From Mayfieldus sp963841445 (GTDB lineage Bacteria > Actinomycetota > Thermoleophilia > Solirubrobacterales > 70-9): a DNA stretch of 64,000 nucleotides. The DNA lies in assembly GCA_963841445.1 (NCBI GenBank), contig CAWJCP010000002.1, positions 372,001-436,000 on the forward strand. Direction: 5' to 3'. The notes beneath the pieces are model-generated. The model searched no databases, was not told the DNA's origin, and worked only from the letters and a program-made list of their open reading frames with translations. Below, one piece after another: positions 10,500 through 21,209 of this stretch (position 1 is its first letter; each line of letters starts with the position of its first letter). Both the position numbers and the translations under genes were made by a program.

Positions 10500-12698
10500 A
10501 TGGCGCGCAAGCGGGTCCACGAGATAGCCAAGGCCCAGGGTCTCACCAGCAAGGAGGTCCTCGCGGCTCTGCAGGCAGCCGGCATCGAGGCGACCGCAGC
10601 AGCCTCCAGCGTCGAAGAGGATGACGCGATGAAGGCGCTGTCCTCGAAGGCGAAGGGCGACGGCAAGCCGGGCCCCAAGCCAGCCGCGAAGGCAGACGGA
10701 AAGCCGGCCGAGAAGCCAAAGGCCAGCGCCGCGAAGCGTCCGGCGCGCCGGGGCGACGCTGCGAGCCCGGCCAAGCCGGCAGGCAAGCGCCGGCGCAGGG
10801 TCGTGATCGACTCCCAGGCCTCGCGGCGCGACGACATGCGCCAGGCCCCCCCTCCGCGCCCACCTCGGCGCCGCGGGGGCCGCCGGCGTCGGCCGCTGCT
10901 GGAGGAGCCGCCCAGGGGCCCCGCCGAGGTCGTCGAGCCGGAGGCGATCCGGGTGCCGTCGGGCGCGACGGTGCGCGAGGTGGGAGAGCTGCTCGGCCTG
11001 GGCAGCGCCGAGGTGATCAAGAAGCTGATGACGATGGGCGAGATGGCGACGCTGACGCAGACGCTCAGCGACGAGACCGTGCGCGCGATCGCCGACGAGT
11101 TCGATCGCAAGATCGAGATCGTCACCGCGGCGCAGGAGGAGCCGGAGGAGCCCACTTTCGAGGACTCCGCCGACGATCTCGAGGAGCGCCCGCCGGTGGT
11201 AGCGGTGATGGGGCATGTCGACCACGGCAAGACCTCGCTGCTCGACGCGATCCGCGAGGCCGAAGTGGTCGCCGGCGAGGCGGGTGGGATCACCCAGCAC
11301 ATCGGCGCCTACCAGATCCATCATGGCCCGAAGACGATCACCTTCCTCGACACGCCCGGCCACGAGGCGTTCACGGCGATGCGCGCGCGCGGCGCCCAGG
11401 TAACCGACTTGGCGGTGATCGTGGTCGCCGCGGACGACGGTGTGATGCCGCAGACGCTGGAGGCGATCGACCATGCCCGCGCCGCAGAGGTCCCGATCCT
11501 GGTCGCGGTCAACAAGATCGACCGCCCCGAGGCGCAGCCCGACCGGGTTCGGACCGAGCTTGCCGGCCATGACCTAAACCCCGAGGAGTGGGGGGGCGAC
11601 ACGGTCTACGTCGACGTCTCGGCGAAGACCAAGGAGGGGCTCGACAACCTCCTCGACATGGTCGTGCTGGTCTCCGAGCTGGAGGAGCTGAGCGCCAACC
11701 CCGACGCTCCGGCCTCGGGCTCGGTGATCGAGTCCAAGCTCGATCCCGGTCGCGGACCGGTGGTCAGCGTCCTGGTTCAGCGCGGCACCCTGCGAGTCGG
11801 CGACGCGGTCGTGACCGGTTCGAAGTGGGGCAAGGTGCGTGCGATGCAGGACTTCATGGGCGACCGGGTGCAGGCCGCGGTCCCGGGGATGCCGGTCGAG
11901 GTCCTCGGCATCGACGGGGTTGCCGACGCCGGTGAGCTCGTTCAGGTGGTCGAGAACGAGCGCCGCGCCCGCGAGCTCGCCGCTGAGAAGGCGAACCGGC
12001 TCAAGACCGAGGCACTGGCCCGCCGCCAGGCCCGCAAGGTCACCCTCGAGGAGGTCTTCGCTCGCGCCCAGGAGGGTGAGATCAAGGAGCTCAACATCGT
12101 GCTCAAGGCCGACGTCGCGGGCTCGCTGGAGGCGCTTCAGGACGAGATCGCGAAGCTGCCCCAGGAGCAGGTGCCGATCAACATCATCCACGCCCAGACC
12201 GGCGGCATCAACGAGTCCGACGTGATGCTGGCGGCCGCCTCTGACGCGGTGATCATCGGCTTCAACGTCCGCCCGCTATCCGATGCGCGCCGCACCGCCG
12301 AGCAGGAGGGGATCGACATCCGCACCTACTCGGTGATCTACAAGGTCACCGAGGAGCTGCGCGCGGCGATGGAGGGCATGCTGGAGCCCGAGGAGGTCGA
12401 GGAGACGACCGGCGAGGCCGTGATCAAGCAGACCTTCCGCGCCTCAAAGGTTGGCCGGATCGCCGGCTGCGAGGTGACAGAGGGCAAGGTCACTCGCGAC
12501 GCCCAGGTGCGATTGATTCGGGACGGCACCGTGGTCTGGAACGGCCGCCTCGGCTCGCTGCGACGCTTCAAGGACGACGTCAACGAGGTCGATGCGGGCC
12601 AGGAGTGCGGGATCGTGCTCGAGGGCTTCGCCGACATCAAGGAAGAAGACGTGCTCGAGTTGTTCCGCACCAGGCAGGTCGAGAAGACCCTCGAGTAG
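10500..12698 (+). CDS. infB: Translation initiation factor IF-2
   Basis: IF-2 is the GTPase that delivers fMet-tRNA to the 30S subunit. The ATG lies 3 nt after the nusA stop. An IF2N domain (MARKRVHEIAKAQGLTSKEV) is followed by a basic, Pro/Lys-rich linker and a second IF2N-like domain near residues 155-215. The G domain starts near residue 232: G1 GHVDHGKTSLLD, G3 DTPGHEAF, G4 NKID. The IF2 C-terminal domains then run to residue 732. The linker is shorter than in streptomycetes. No frameshift is seen. Confidence 0.97.
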   Translation: MARKRVHEIAKAQGLTSKEVLAALQAAGIEATAAASSVEEDDAMKALSSKAKGDGKPGPKPAAKADGKPAEKPKASAAKRPARRGDAASPAKPAGKRRRRVVIDSQASRRDDMRQAPPPRPPRRRGGRRRRPLLEEPPRGPAEVVEPEAIRVPSGATVREVGELLGLGSAEVIKKLMTMGEMATLTQTLSDETVRAIADEFDRKIEIVTAAQEEPEEPTFEDSADDLEERPPVVAVMGHVDHGKTSLLDAIREAEVVAGEAGGITQHIGAYQIHHGPKTITFLDTPGHEAFTAMRARGAQVTDLAVIVVAADDGVMPQTLEAIDHARAAEVPILVAVNKIDRPEAQPDRVRTELAGHDLNPEEWGGDTVYVDVSAKTKEGLDNLLDMVVLVSELEELSANPDAPASGSVIESKLDPGRGPVVSVLVQRGTLRVGDAVVTGSKWGKVRAMQDFMGDRVQAAVPGMPVEVLGIDGVADAGELVQVVENERRARELAAEKANRLKTEALARRQARKVTLEEVFARAQEGEIKELNIVLKADVAGSLEALQDEIAKLPQEQVPINIIHAQTGGINESDVMLAAASDAVIIGFNVRPLSDARRTAEQEGIDIRTYSVIYKVTEELRAAMEGMLEPEEVEETTGEAVIKQTFRASKVGRIAGCEVTEGKVTRDAQVRLIRDGTVVWNGRLGSLRRFKDDVNEVDAGQECGIVLEGFADIKEEDVLELFRTRQVEKTLE

Positions 12699-12701
12699 TC
12701 G

Positions 12702-13017
12702 ATGGGCTCAACGCCCATTACGCCGTTCATTTGCGTAATCGAGCTGCGCCTTCACTACGGCGAGTCGCAGGACCTGAAGGGGAAGCGAAAGCAGCTGCAG
12801 TCGCTGAAGGCACAGCTGCGCCAGCGCTTCGGAGCTTCTGTCGCGGAGGTCGACGGGCAGGACAGCTGGCAGCGCTCGACCGTCGTCTGCGCGCTGATCG
12901 GAGGTCCCGAGGTGGAGGATCGCGCCGCCGCCCTGGAGCGCTTCGCGGAGAGCTCGTTGTCCCGATGGGTGCTCGGTCGACCGCGACCTTCTCAGCCTCA
13001 GCGACATCCGCGATTGA
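12702..13017 (+). CDS. YlxP/DUF503 family protein, one frameshift
   Basis: This family is commonly encoded between infB and rbfA and is linked to ribosome or RNA metabolism, but its function is not settled. The ATG lies 3 nt after the infB stop. The core CVIELRLHYGESQDLKGKR, SVAEVDGQDSWQRS and DRAAALERFAE is typical. Near 12963 one extra C shifts the frame. Removing it gives SLSDGCSVDRDLLSLSDIRD and a stop at 13015-13017, matching the family's short basic-acidic tail, whereas the unrepaired frame runs on to 13037 without similarity. The repaired length is about 104 residues. Confidence 0.8.
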
Positions 13018-13028
13018 ACCTGCAGGGG

Positions 13029-13050
13029 GCCGGTTGACCGGCTGTATAGT
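13029..13050 (+). promoter_or_regulatory. Possible rbfA promoter with a palindrome
   Basis: TATAGT at 13045-13050 sits 9 nt before the rbfA ATG, as expected for a leaderless start. The perfect palindrome arms GCCGGT and ACCGGC (13029-13034, 13037-13042) lie just upstream. No convincing -35 box is seen. Confidence 0.4.
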
Positions 13051-13059
13051 CGCGACGCG

Positions 13060-13395
13060 ATGCCCTCCGGCCGCATGCGCCGCGTCAACGAGATGCTTCG
13101 CGAGGTAGTTGGGGCGGCGATCTCAACCGATCTCAACGACCCTCGGATCGGATTCGTAACCGTGACCTCAGTAGAGACAACCCCTGACCTGCGCGCGGCG
13201 CGCGTCCACGTCAGCGTGCTGGGAAGCGAGGAAGAGCGCCGGGCAACCCTCGCCGGGCTGGAGTCCTCCCACGGCGTGATCCAGGCGCGGATCGCGCGTG
13301 AGACGCGAATGAAGCGCACCCCGACGCTGAGCTTTCACTACGACGACACGATTGAGAAGGGCATGCGGATCTCGAAGCTTCTCGAGTCCGAGTGA
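13060..13395 (+). CDS. rbfA: Ribosome-binding factor A
   Basis: RbfA binds the 30S subunit and is needed for 16S rRNA 5'-end maturation, especially in the cold. The 111-residue product has the KH-like fold motifs RMRRVNEMLREVVGAAI, LNDPRIGFVTVTSVETTPDLR, ARVHVSVLG and the tail RTPTLSFHYDDTIEKGMRI. These match the family well in order and length. The stop overlaps the nrnA start. Confidence 0.95.
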   Translation: MPSGRMRRVNEMLREVVGAAISTDLNDPRIGFVTVTSVETTPDLRAARVHVSVLGSEEERRATLAGLESSHGVIQARIARETRMKRTPTLSFHYDDTIEKGMRISKLLESE

Positions 13396-14396
13396 TGTCC
13401 AGCGCGCCGCAGGCGGTGGCCAGCGACATGGACGCGATCGCCGCCGCGATCGGCGAGCGGAGCCGCTTCCTGCTCACCACCCACGAGGGCCCCGACGGCG
13501 ACGCGCTCGGCTCGCTGTTGGCGATGCATCATCTGCTCGGCCAGTTGGGCAAGGACTCGGTGATGTTCCTGGCCGCGAAGGAGTTCCCGCTCCCGATCGA
13601 GTACCGCTTCCTGCCTCTCGAGGAGGTTTTTCACGAGCCGCCGGCCGACATGGCCGACCGAACGGTCGTCTTCCTGGACTGCGGAAACATCGACCGCATG
13701 CCACTCGACTTCCTGCGCAACGACGGCACTCAGGTCCTCAACATCGATCACCATCACGACAACACGCGGTTCGGCGCCGTCAACCTCGTCGACACCGCCG
13801 CCTCCTCGACAGCCGAGATCGTCTATTCGCTGGCCAAGCAGATGGAGGTCGTGATCACACCGGAGATCGCCGCGGCCCTCTACGTCGGGCTGGTCACCGA
13901 CACCGGCCGCTTCTCCTACGAGAACACCAACGCCGGCACCCACCGCATCGCCGCCGACCTGATCGAGGCGGGCGTCGACGTCAACGACACCTACCGGCGC
14001 CTCTACGAGCACGTTCCGCTCGAGAAGCTGCGCTTGATCTCACGGGCGCTGGACTCGATCGAGCTGCCCTGCGAAGGCCTCGCGGTCACCTACATCACCG
14101 AGGCCGACTACGAGGCGACCGGCTCGGGCGAGGAGATGACCGAGGGCATCATCGACTTCCTGCGCTCGCTCGAGGGCGTGCGGGTGGCGGCGGTCGTGCG
14201 CGAGCTCGGCAGTCGCGGCAGGGCGTCGCGCAAGGTCAGCCTGCGCTCCAGCGGCGACGCCGTCGACGTCTCGGCGATCGCCCGCCAGAACGGCGGCGGC
14301 GGGCACGTGCGGGCGGCCGGGTTCTCGACCGACCTCGCGAAGGACGAGATCGTCGAGCTCCTCTGCGCGCAGCTGGACCGGCAGCGCTCCGCTTAG
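13395..14396 (+). CDS. nrnA: Bifunctional oligoribonuclease and PAP phosphatase NrnA (DHH family)
   Basis: NrnA degrades short RNA oligonucleotides and dephosphorylates pAp. The ATG at 13395 overlaps the rbfA stop; a GTG at 13392 is an alternative. Motifs are THEGPDGDALGSLLA (metal-binding Asp residues), FLDCGNID, the DHH signature NIDHHHDN, VTDTGRFSYENT, and the C-terminal DHHA1 glycine motif NGGGGHVRAAGF. The length of 333 residues is usual. In actinobacteria and firmicutes this gene commonly lies between rbfA and truB, as here. Confidence 0.93.
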   Translation: MSSAPQAVASDMDAIAAAIGERSRFLLTTHEGPDGDALGSLLAMHHLLGQLGKDSVMFLAAKEFPLPIEYRFLPLEEVFHEPPADMADRTVVFLDCGNIDRMPLDFLRNDGTQVLNIDHHHDNTRFGAVNLVDTAASSTAEIVYSLAKQMEVVITPEIAAALYVGLVTDTGRFSYENTNAGTHRIAADLIEAGVDVNDTYRRLYEHVPLEKLRLISRALDSIELPCEGLAVTYITEADYEATGSGEEMTEGIIDFLRSLEGVRVAAVVRELGSRGRASRKVSLRSSGDAVDVSAIARQNGGGGHVRAAGFSTDLAKDEIVELLCAQLDRQRSA

Positions 14397-14400
14397 GTCG

Positions 14401-15255
14401 ATGAGCCCGGCGGCAGATCGAGCCGCGGTCCTGCTTTGCGACAAGCCGGACGGCATCACCTCCCACGACCTGGTCGCCGAGGTTCGTCGCCAGCGCGAGC
14501 TGAAGGCGGGTCACGCAGGAACCCTGGACCCGTTCGCCACCGGGCTGCTGCTCGTCCTGCTCGGCCGCGCGACAAGGCTGCAGCGCTATCTGCTGCCGCT
14601 CCCGAAGACCTATCGGGCGGTGGCGCGACTCGGTTGGCGCTCCAGCACCGGCGACCCGGAGGGAGAGCTGACCGAGACCGGGGTGATGCCCGGCCGGCTC
14701 GAGCTTCCCACCGGCCGGGTGCGCCAGCGGGTCCCGATGACCTCCGCGGTGAGGGTCGGAGGCGAGCGCCTCTACCGAAAGTCCCAGCGCGGCGAGACGA
14801 TCGAGACCCCCGAGCGCGAGGTCGAGGTTCGCCGCGCTGACCTTCTGGAGTCCGATGCCCAGAGCGCGAGCTTCGAGATCGAGTGCTCATCGGGGACTTA
14901 CGTGCGGACCCTGATCGAGACCCTGCATGACGCCTACTGTGAGAGTCTGCGCAGGGTGGCGATTGGGCCGTTCAGGGTCGAGGACGAGGGCGCCGAGCTG
15001 AGCCCCAACGAGGCGCTCGGGTTCATGCCGGAGTATCGCCTCGACGAAGCACAGGCACAGGCGGTATCGCACGGACGGGCATTGAGGGGTAGGGAGTCAG
15101 CCATCTCGGGCCAAGGGGCGCCGAGCGGTGCGCCTTTGTCTCGCTATACGACCGAAAAGCGCACCGACCCCGTCCGACTCACCTTCGATGCCCAGTTGTT
15201 GGCTGTAGCTCGCCCTGAGGGCGCGTTCCTGAAGCCGGAGGTGGTGCTCGCGTGA
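14401..15255 (+). CDS. truB: tRNA pseudouridine-55 synthase
   Basis: TruB forms pseudouridine 55 in the T-loop of tRNAs. It starts at ATG 14401. The catalytic region is KAGHAGTLDPFATGLLLVLLG, with Asp in TLDPFATG as the nucleophile. CDKPDGITSHDLVAEVRR precedes it, and ECSSGTYVRTLIETL follows in the binding pocket. The product is 284 residues. The stop overlaps the GTG of ribF. Confidence 0.96.
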   Translation: MSPAADRAAVLLCDKPDGITSHDLVAEVRRQRELKAGHAGTLDPFATGLLLVLLGRATRLQRYLLPLPKTYRAVARLGWRSSTGDPEGELTETGVMPGRLELPTGRVRQRVPMTSAVRVGGERLYRKSQRGETIETPEREVEVRRADLLESDAQSASFEIECSSGTYVRTLIETLHDAYCESLRRVAIGPFRVEDEGAELSPNEALGFMPEYRLDEAQAQAVSHGRALRGRESAISGQGAPSGAPLSRYTTEKRTDPVRLTFDAQLLAVARPEGAFLKPEVVLA

Positions 15256-16160
15256 GCATCACTGTGACCAGGCTTCCCGATGCTCAGCCGCGTCCCCGCG
15301 AGGTCGCGATCGGGACCTTCGACGGGGTGCACGTCGGTCACCAGGCGGTGATCGACGACGCCGACACCGTGCTCACCTTCGATCCCCATCCGCTCGAGGT
15401 GCTGCACCCGCCGGCGGCGCCGAAGCTGATCATGCCGTTCGAGGTCAAGCGCGACGTGATCGAGGGGCTGGGGGTCTCCGAGCTTGTCGTGATTCCCTTC
15501 GACGAGCAGTTCTCCACGATTCCCGCCGAGGGCTTCATCGAGCAGGTGCTGCTGGAGCGGCTCGGCGCCGAGCGGGTCTCGGTCGGGGAGAACTTCCGCT
15601 TCGGTGCGAAGGCGAGGGGGGACCCCGAGATGCTGCAGGGGCGGGCTGAGTTCGCGACTCGCGTCGTGCCGCTGATCGAGGTCGACGGCGAGACCGTCTC
15701 CTCGTCGCGGATTCGCGCTTTGGTCGCGGCCGGCGATGTCGAAGAGGCGGTGCGATGCCTCGGCGCCCCGTTCATGCTCGAGGGCCCGGTCATCGAGGGC
15801 GACAAGCGAGGCCGCGAGCTTGGCTTTCCGACCGCCAACCTGGTGCCCGATGACCGCTTGGTGATCCCCGGACACGGCGTCTACGCCGCGTTTGCCAACG
15901 GGCATCCATCGGCGGTCAACGTCGGCGTGCGGCCGACCTTCGAAAGCGGCCGCGGGGTGCTGATCGAGGCCTACCTGATCGACGTCGACGAGGACCTCTA
16001 CGGGCAGAACCTGCGGGTCGCCTTCGTGTCGCGACTGCGTGGTGAGCGGCGCTTCCCGAGCGTCGAGGAGCTGATCGCGCAGATGCATCTCGACGTCGAG
16101 GAAGCGCGGTTGCGGTGTGCGGCGGCGGTCTCCGGTGCAGATACTGGTCAGGCGTCGTAG
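15252..16160 (+). CDS. ribF: Bifunctional riboflavin kinase / FMN adenylyltransferase
   Basis: RibF makes FMN and then FAD from riboflavin. The GTG at 15252 overlaps the truB stop. The N-terminal adenylyltransferase domain has the nucleotidyl motif GTFDGVHVGHQ and VSSSRIRALVAAGDVEEA. The C-terminal kinase domain starts near residue 180 with GDKRGRELGFPTANL and continues with GVYAAFANG and VNVGVRPTFE. The product has 302 residues. It ends the rimP-to-ribF transcription unit, followed by a terminator. Confidence 0.96.
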   Translation: MSITVTRLPDAQPRPREVAIGTFDGVHVGHQAVIDDADTVLTFDPHPLEVLHPPAAPKLIMPFEVKRDVIEGLGVSELVVIPFDEQFSTIPAEGFIEQVLLERLGAERVSVGENFRFGAKARGDPEMLQGRAEFATRVVPLIEVDGETVSSSRIRALVAAGDVEEAVRCLGAPFMLEGPVIEGDKRGRELGFPTANLVPDDRLVIPGHGVYAAFANGHPSAVNVGVRPTFESGRGVLIEAYLIDVDEDLYGQNLRVAFVSRLRGERRFPSVEELIAQMHLDVEEARLRCAAAVSGADTGQAS

Positions 16161-16177
16161 GCGCCGCAAATCCTCTG

Positions 16178-16224
16178 TGCTAATTTCAGCCGCGCTTGAG
16201 GCCTGCGGGCCTCTAGTCTTTTTT
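16178..16224 (+). terminator. Intrinsic terminator in the rpsO upstream region
   Basis: GAGGCC at 16198-16203 and GGCCTC at 16208-16213 form a stem with a TGCG loop, followed by TAGTC and six T residues at 16219-16224. It most simply ends the ribF operon. However, a candidate extended -10 box (TGCTAATTT, 16178-16186) precedes it and no promoter is visible in the 8 nt between it and the rpsO ATG. An attenuated rpsO leader is therefore possible. Confidence 0.65.
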
Positions 16225-16232
16225 AGACCTCG

Positions 16233-16502
16233 ATGACCCTGACTCAGGAAAGAAAAGCCGAGCTGATCGGCAAGTACGGGCGCTCGCCCGCTGACACCGG
16301 CTCGGCAGAGGTCCAGGTCGCGCTGCTGACCGAACGCGTCAACGAGCTCACCGAGCACCTGCGCGGTAACCCCAAGGACCATCACTCGCGCCGCGGCCTG
16401 CTGATGCTGGTCGGCAAGCGTCGCCGCCTTCTCCGTTACCTGGAGCGCAGCGATCTGGAGCGCTACCGGACCCTGGTGGCCGAGCTCGGCATTCGCCGCT
16501 AG
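16233..16502 (+). CDS. rpsO: 30S ribosomal protein S15
   Basis: S15 is a primary 16S rRNA-binding protein. The product of 89 residues is the standard length, with SPADTGSAEVQVALLTERV, NELTEHL, KDHHSRRGLLMLVGKRRRL and LRYLERSD. It lies between ribF and pnp as in most bacteria, here separated from pnp by two redox genes. S15 autoregulates translation in other bacteria; no specific leader structure beyond the upstream terminator is recognised. Confidence 0.97.
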   Translation: MTLTQERKAELIGKYGRSPADTGSAEVQVALLTERVNELTEHLRGNPKDHHSRRGLLMLVGKRRRLLRYLERSDLERYRTLVAELGIRR

Positions 16503-16512
16503 CTTCCCCGGC

Positions 16513-16971
16513 GTGATCGAGCCCGGCACAAAGGCTCCCGACTTCACGCTTCCCAATCACAGGGGCGAAGAGGTCTCACTCGCCGACTTCCGCGGCCGCA
16601 AGCTGATGCTGCTCTTCTACCCGGCCGACTTCAGCCTCGTCTGCACGGACCAGCTCTCCGTGTACCAGGAGGTGCTCGGGGAGATCGAAGCGGCCGGAGT
16701 GCAACTGGTCGGCGTGAGCGTTGACTCGAGTTGGAGTCACCGCGCCTTCCGCACGCAGCTCGGGCTCGACATCCCGCTGCTCGCCGACTTCCATCCCAAG
16801 GGCGAGATGAGCTCGAAATACGGCGCCTACCTGGAGGACTGGGGGACCACCAACCGCTCGCTGGTGCTGATCGACGAGGACGGGGCGGTGCGCTGGGTGC
16901 ACGAGTCTCCGACTCCGCTGGAGATTCCGGGCGCCAACCTGATCTTTGACGCCGTTGCCGAATCCGCCTGA
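16513..16971 (+). CDS. Peroxiredoxin, 1-Cys AhpE/Bcp-like
   Basis: This enzyme reduces peroxides with a single catalytic cysteine. The thioredoxin-fold protein of 152 residues has APDFTLPNHRGEEVSLADFRG, then FYPADFSLVCTDQLSVYQE, where Cys of VCT is the peroxidatic residue in a P-x3-(S/T)-x2-C context. No second Cys is present, so an external thiol must resolve it, as in AhpE-type enzymes. The GTG start is 10 nt after the rpsO stop. The neighbouring DsbA-like gene could supply or share thiol chemistry; that link is an inference. Confidence 0.88.
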   Translation: MIEPGTKAPDFTLPNHRGEEVSLADFRGRKLMLLFYPADFSLVCTDQLSVYQEVLGEIEAAGVQLVGVSVDSSWSHRAFRTQLGLDIPLLADFHPKGEMSSKYGAYLEDWGTTNRSLVLIDEDGAVRWVHESPTPLEIPGANLIFDAVAESA

Positions 16972-17006
16972 GCGCTCGCGCCAATGCGGCGCCCCAATCC
17001 GCAAAA

Positions 17007-17492
17007 TTGGTGATTAGAGACGCAGGCGATCTGCGCAGCGATGCGGTCCCGGCGATCGGGCCCGACGATCACCTGCGAGGAGAAGGGGAGGAGCTGATCG
17101 TCTACGCGGATCTCGGCTGTCCGCACTGCGCTGCCGCCTGGGAGCAGATCGAAGCGCTGCCGGCGCGGATCGCGTTTCGGCATTTCCCGGTTGCCAGCAA
17201 GCACCCCCGTTCGCCGGCCCTTCACGCCGCCGCCGAGGCGGCCGGGGCGCAGGACGCCTTCTTCGAGTTCGTCGACTCGCTGTTCTCCGATCGCGGCCAC
17301 GTCGACGACCCGCACCTCTGGGAGCGCGCAAGACGACTGCGGCTCGATCTCGAGCGCTTCGAGGCCGAGCGGCGCTGCGAGGCCGTTGCGGCGCGGGTGC
17401 GCCGGGACTTCGAGTCCGGGATCCGCGCCGGCGTGGTTGGGACACCGGCGCTGTTTCGAGGGAGCCGACCCGTTGAGCTCAATGAGCGCTGA
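17007..17492 (+). CDS. DsbA/FrnE-like thioredoxin-fold protein
   Basis: The product is a probable thiol-disulfide oxidoreductase of 161 residues. The active-site CPHC is at residues 38-41 in VYADLGCPHCAAAWEQIE. An inserted helical domain follows (ALHAAAEAAGAQDAFFEFVDSLF) and the cis-proline loop GVVGTPALFRG is near the end. No signal peptide or membrane segment is seen, so it is predicted cytosolic. The start is uncertain: TTG at 17007 with GTG as the second codon. The core resembles NhaA-linked and FrnE-type thioredoxins. Confidence 0.8.
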   Translation: MVIRDAGDLRSDAVPAIGPDDHLRGEGEELIVYADLGCPHCAAAWEQIEALPARIAFRHFPVASKHPRSPALHAAAEAAGAQDAFFEFVDSLFSDRGHVDDPHLWERARRLRLDLERFEAERRCEAVAARVRRDFESGIRAGVVGTPALFRGSRPVELNER

Positions 17493-17508
17493 GCAGCGGC
17501 CGGGTTGC

Positions 17509-17643
17509 CGCCGGAGAGGACGCTCGCCGGATTCCTCTCGGCGCGGCAGGAAGGCCGCGGGAAACGCCCCCTGTGTAACCTGACCCCGACAGAGAACGAC
17601 AGTTCTGAAAGCAAATGGCCGCCAACCGGGCGGCCGGAGGTAA
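17509..17643 (+). promoter_or_regulatory. pnp leader with two hairpins
   Basis: The 158-nt gap before pnp holds an inverted repeat around GAGAGGA/TCCTCTC (about 17509-17542) and a perfect 7-bp hairpin GGCCGCC/GGCGGCC (17617-17623, 17629-17635). The second abuts the Shine-Dalgarno sequence GGAGG (17636-17640), 10 nt before the ATG. In enterobacteria PNPase autoregulates through a leader stem-loop; a similar role here is inference. Confidence 0.45.
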
Positions 17644-17650
17644 AAACTAG

Positions 17651-19885
<2,235 letters not shown>

Positions 19886-19896
<11 letters not shown>

Positions 19897-21157
19897 TCAG
19901 CTAACCGAGCTCGAATCCGGGGTCCGGGTCGTCACCGAGGCGGTGCCCTCGGTGCGCTCGGTCGCGCTCGGGCTCTGGGTCAGGACCGGATCGCGTGACG
20001 AGGCACCCGCGCAGGCGGGCGTCTCGCACTTCCTCGAGCACATGTTGTTCAAGGGCACCGACACCCACTCGGCGATCGAGATCTCCGAGACCTTCGACGA
20101 GCTCGGCGCGTCGGTGAACGCCGCGACCGGCAAGGAGACGACGCATCTGCACGCCCGCTTCCTCGACGCGCACACCGAGGGCGCCTTCGAGCTGCTCGCC
20201 GAGATGCTGCTCGGTCCGACCTACGCCGAGGTCGACTCCGAGCGCGAGGTCGTGATCGAGGAGATCGCGATGTACGAGGACGAGCCGATGGATCGCGTCC
20301 ACGACTTCCTCGCCGACGCCGTCTTCGGCGAGCACCCGCTCGGGCGCCGGATCCTCGGCACGAGCGAGGTGATCGGCTCGATCCCGGTGCCCGAGATCGC
20401 CGCCTACCACGACGCCCGCTACGTGGCTCCGAACCTCGTCGTCTCGGCCGCCGGGCACGTCGACCACGAGGCGATCTGCGAGCTGAGCCGGCGCCTGGTC
20501 TCGCCGCAAGGGGGCAACGGCGCATCGAACGGCTCCACCACCGCGCCGCGGCCGCGGCTGCGATTCCACGAGAAGGACACCGAGCAGTACCACGTCTGCT
20601 TCGGCGCTCCGGGCTTGGTCCGCGACGACGAGCGCCGCTGGGCGCTCGCCGTTCTCGATTCGATTTACGGCGCTTCGAGCTCCTCGCGGTTGTTCGTCGA
20701 GGTGCGCGAGAAGCGCGGTCTCGCCTACTCGGTGGGCTCCTACAGCGACCAGTACACCGATGCCGGGCTGGTCGCTACCTACGTCGGCACCCGGGAGGAG
20801 AACGTCGAGCAGGCCTGCGAGCTGATCGCCGCCGAGTTGCGGCGGCTGCGCTCCGAGCCGGTCTCCGATCGCGAGCTTCGACGCGGCAAGGAGAACGTCA
20901 AAGGCCGTCTCGTGCTCTCCTCGGAGTCGACGGCGACGCGGATGTCGCGCAACGCGCGCTCGGCGCTCTTCGGCACGCCCGTCTACAGCCTTGACGAGAT
21001 GCTCGCGAAAGTGGACGCCGTCACGGTCGAGCACCTGACCGCGCTGAGCGAGGAGCTTTACGACCCCCAAAAGCTCTCCGCTGCCTGCATCGGGCGCGAC
21101 GAGAAGCTCTTTCGCACCGCGGTCGCCGCGGTCGCCGAGCCGCTGGCGGCGGCATGA
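19886..21157 (+). CDS. M16 family zinc peptidase, processing-peptidase type
   Basis: This is a probable zinc metallopeptidase acting on small peptides, the gene long annotated beside pnp in actinobacteria (PepR-like). The GTG at 19886 overlaps the pnp stop and gives a protein starting directly at the family N terminus (LESGVRVVTEAVPSVRSVALG). The inverted zinc motif HFLEH is at residues 48-52, with the third ligand in the EVVIEEIAMYEDEP helix. The second domain contains ASSSSRLFVEVREKRGLAYSV. The product has 423 residues, no signal peptide and no frameshift. Confidence 0.92.
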
Positions 21158-21209
21158 ATCGTCGCTCTTCGCCAGTCGCTGGTTGCTCGGGCGAGGGGTT
21201 TGCTCATAG

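Noticed and set aside
9956..11302. Ser-rich minus-strand open frame opposite nusA/infB
   Set aside because: The Ser runs are the complement of Glu/Ala codons in the NusA tail; it is not a real protein.
15144..16556. 470-codon minus-strand open frame opposite ribF and rpsO
   Set aside because: It spans three conserved plus-strand genes and two intergenic signals and has no domain motifs.
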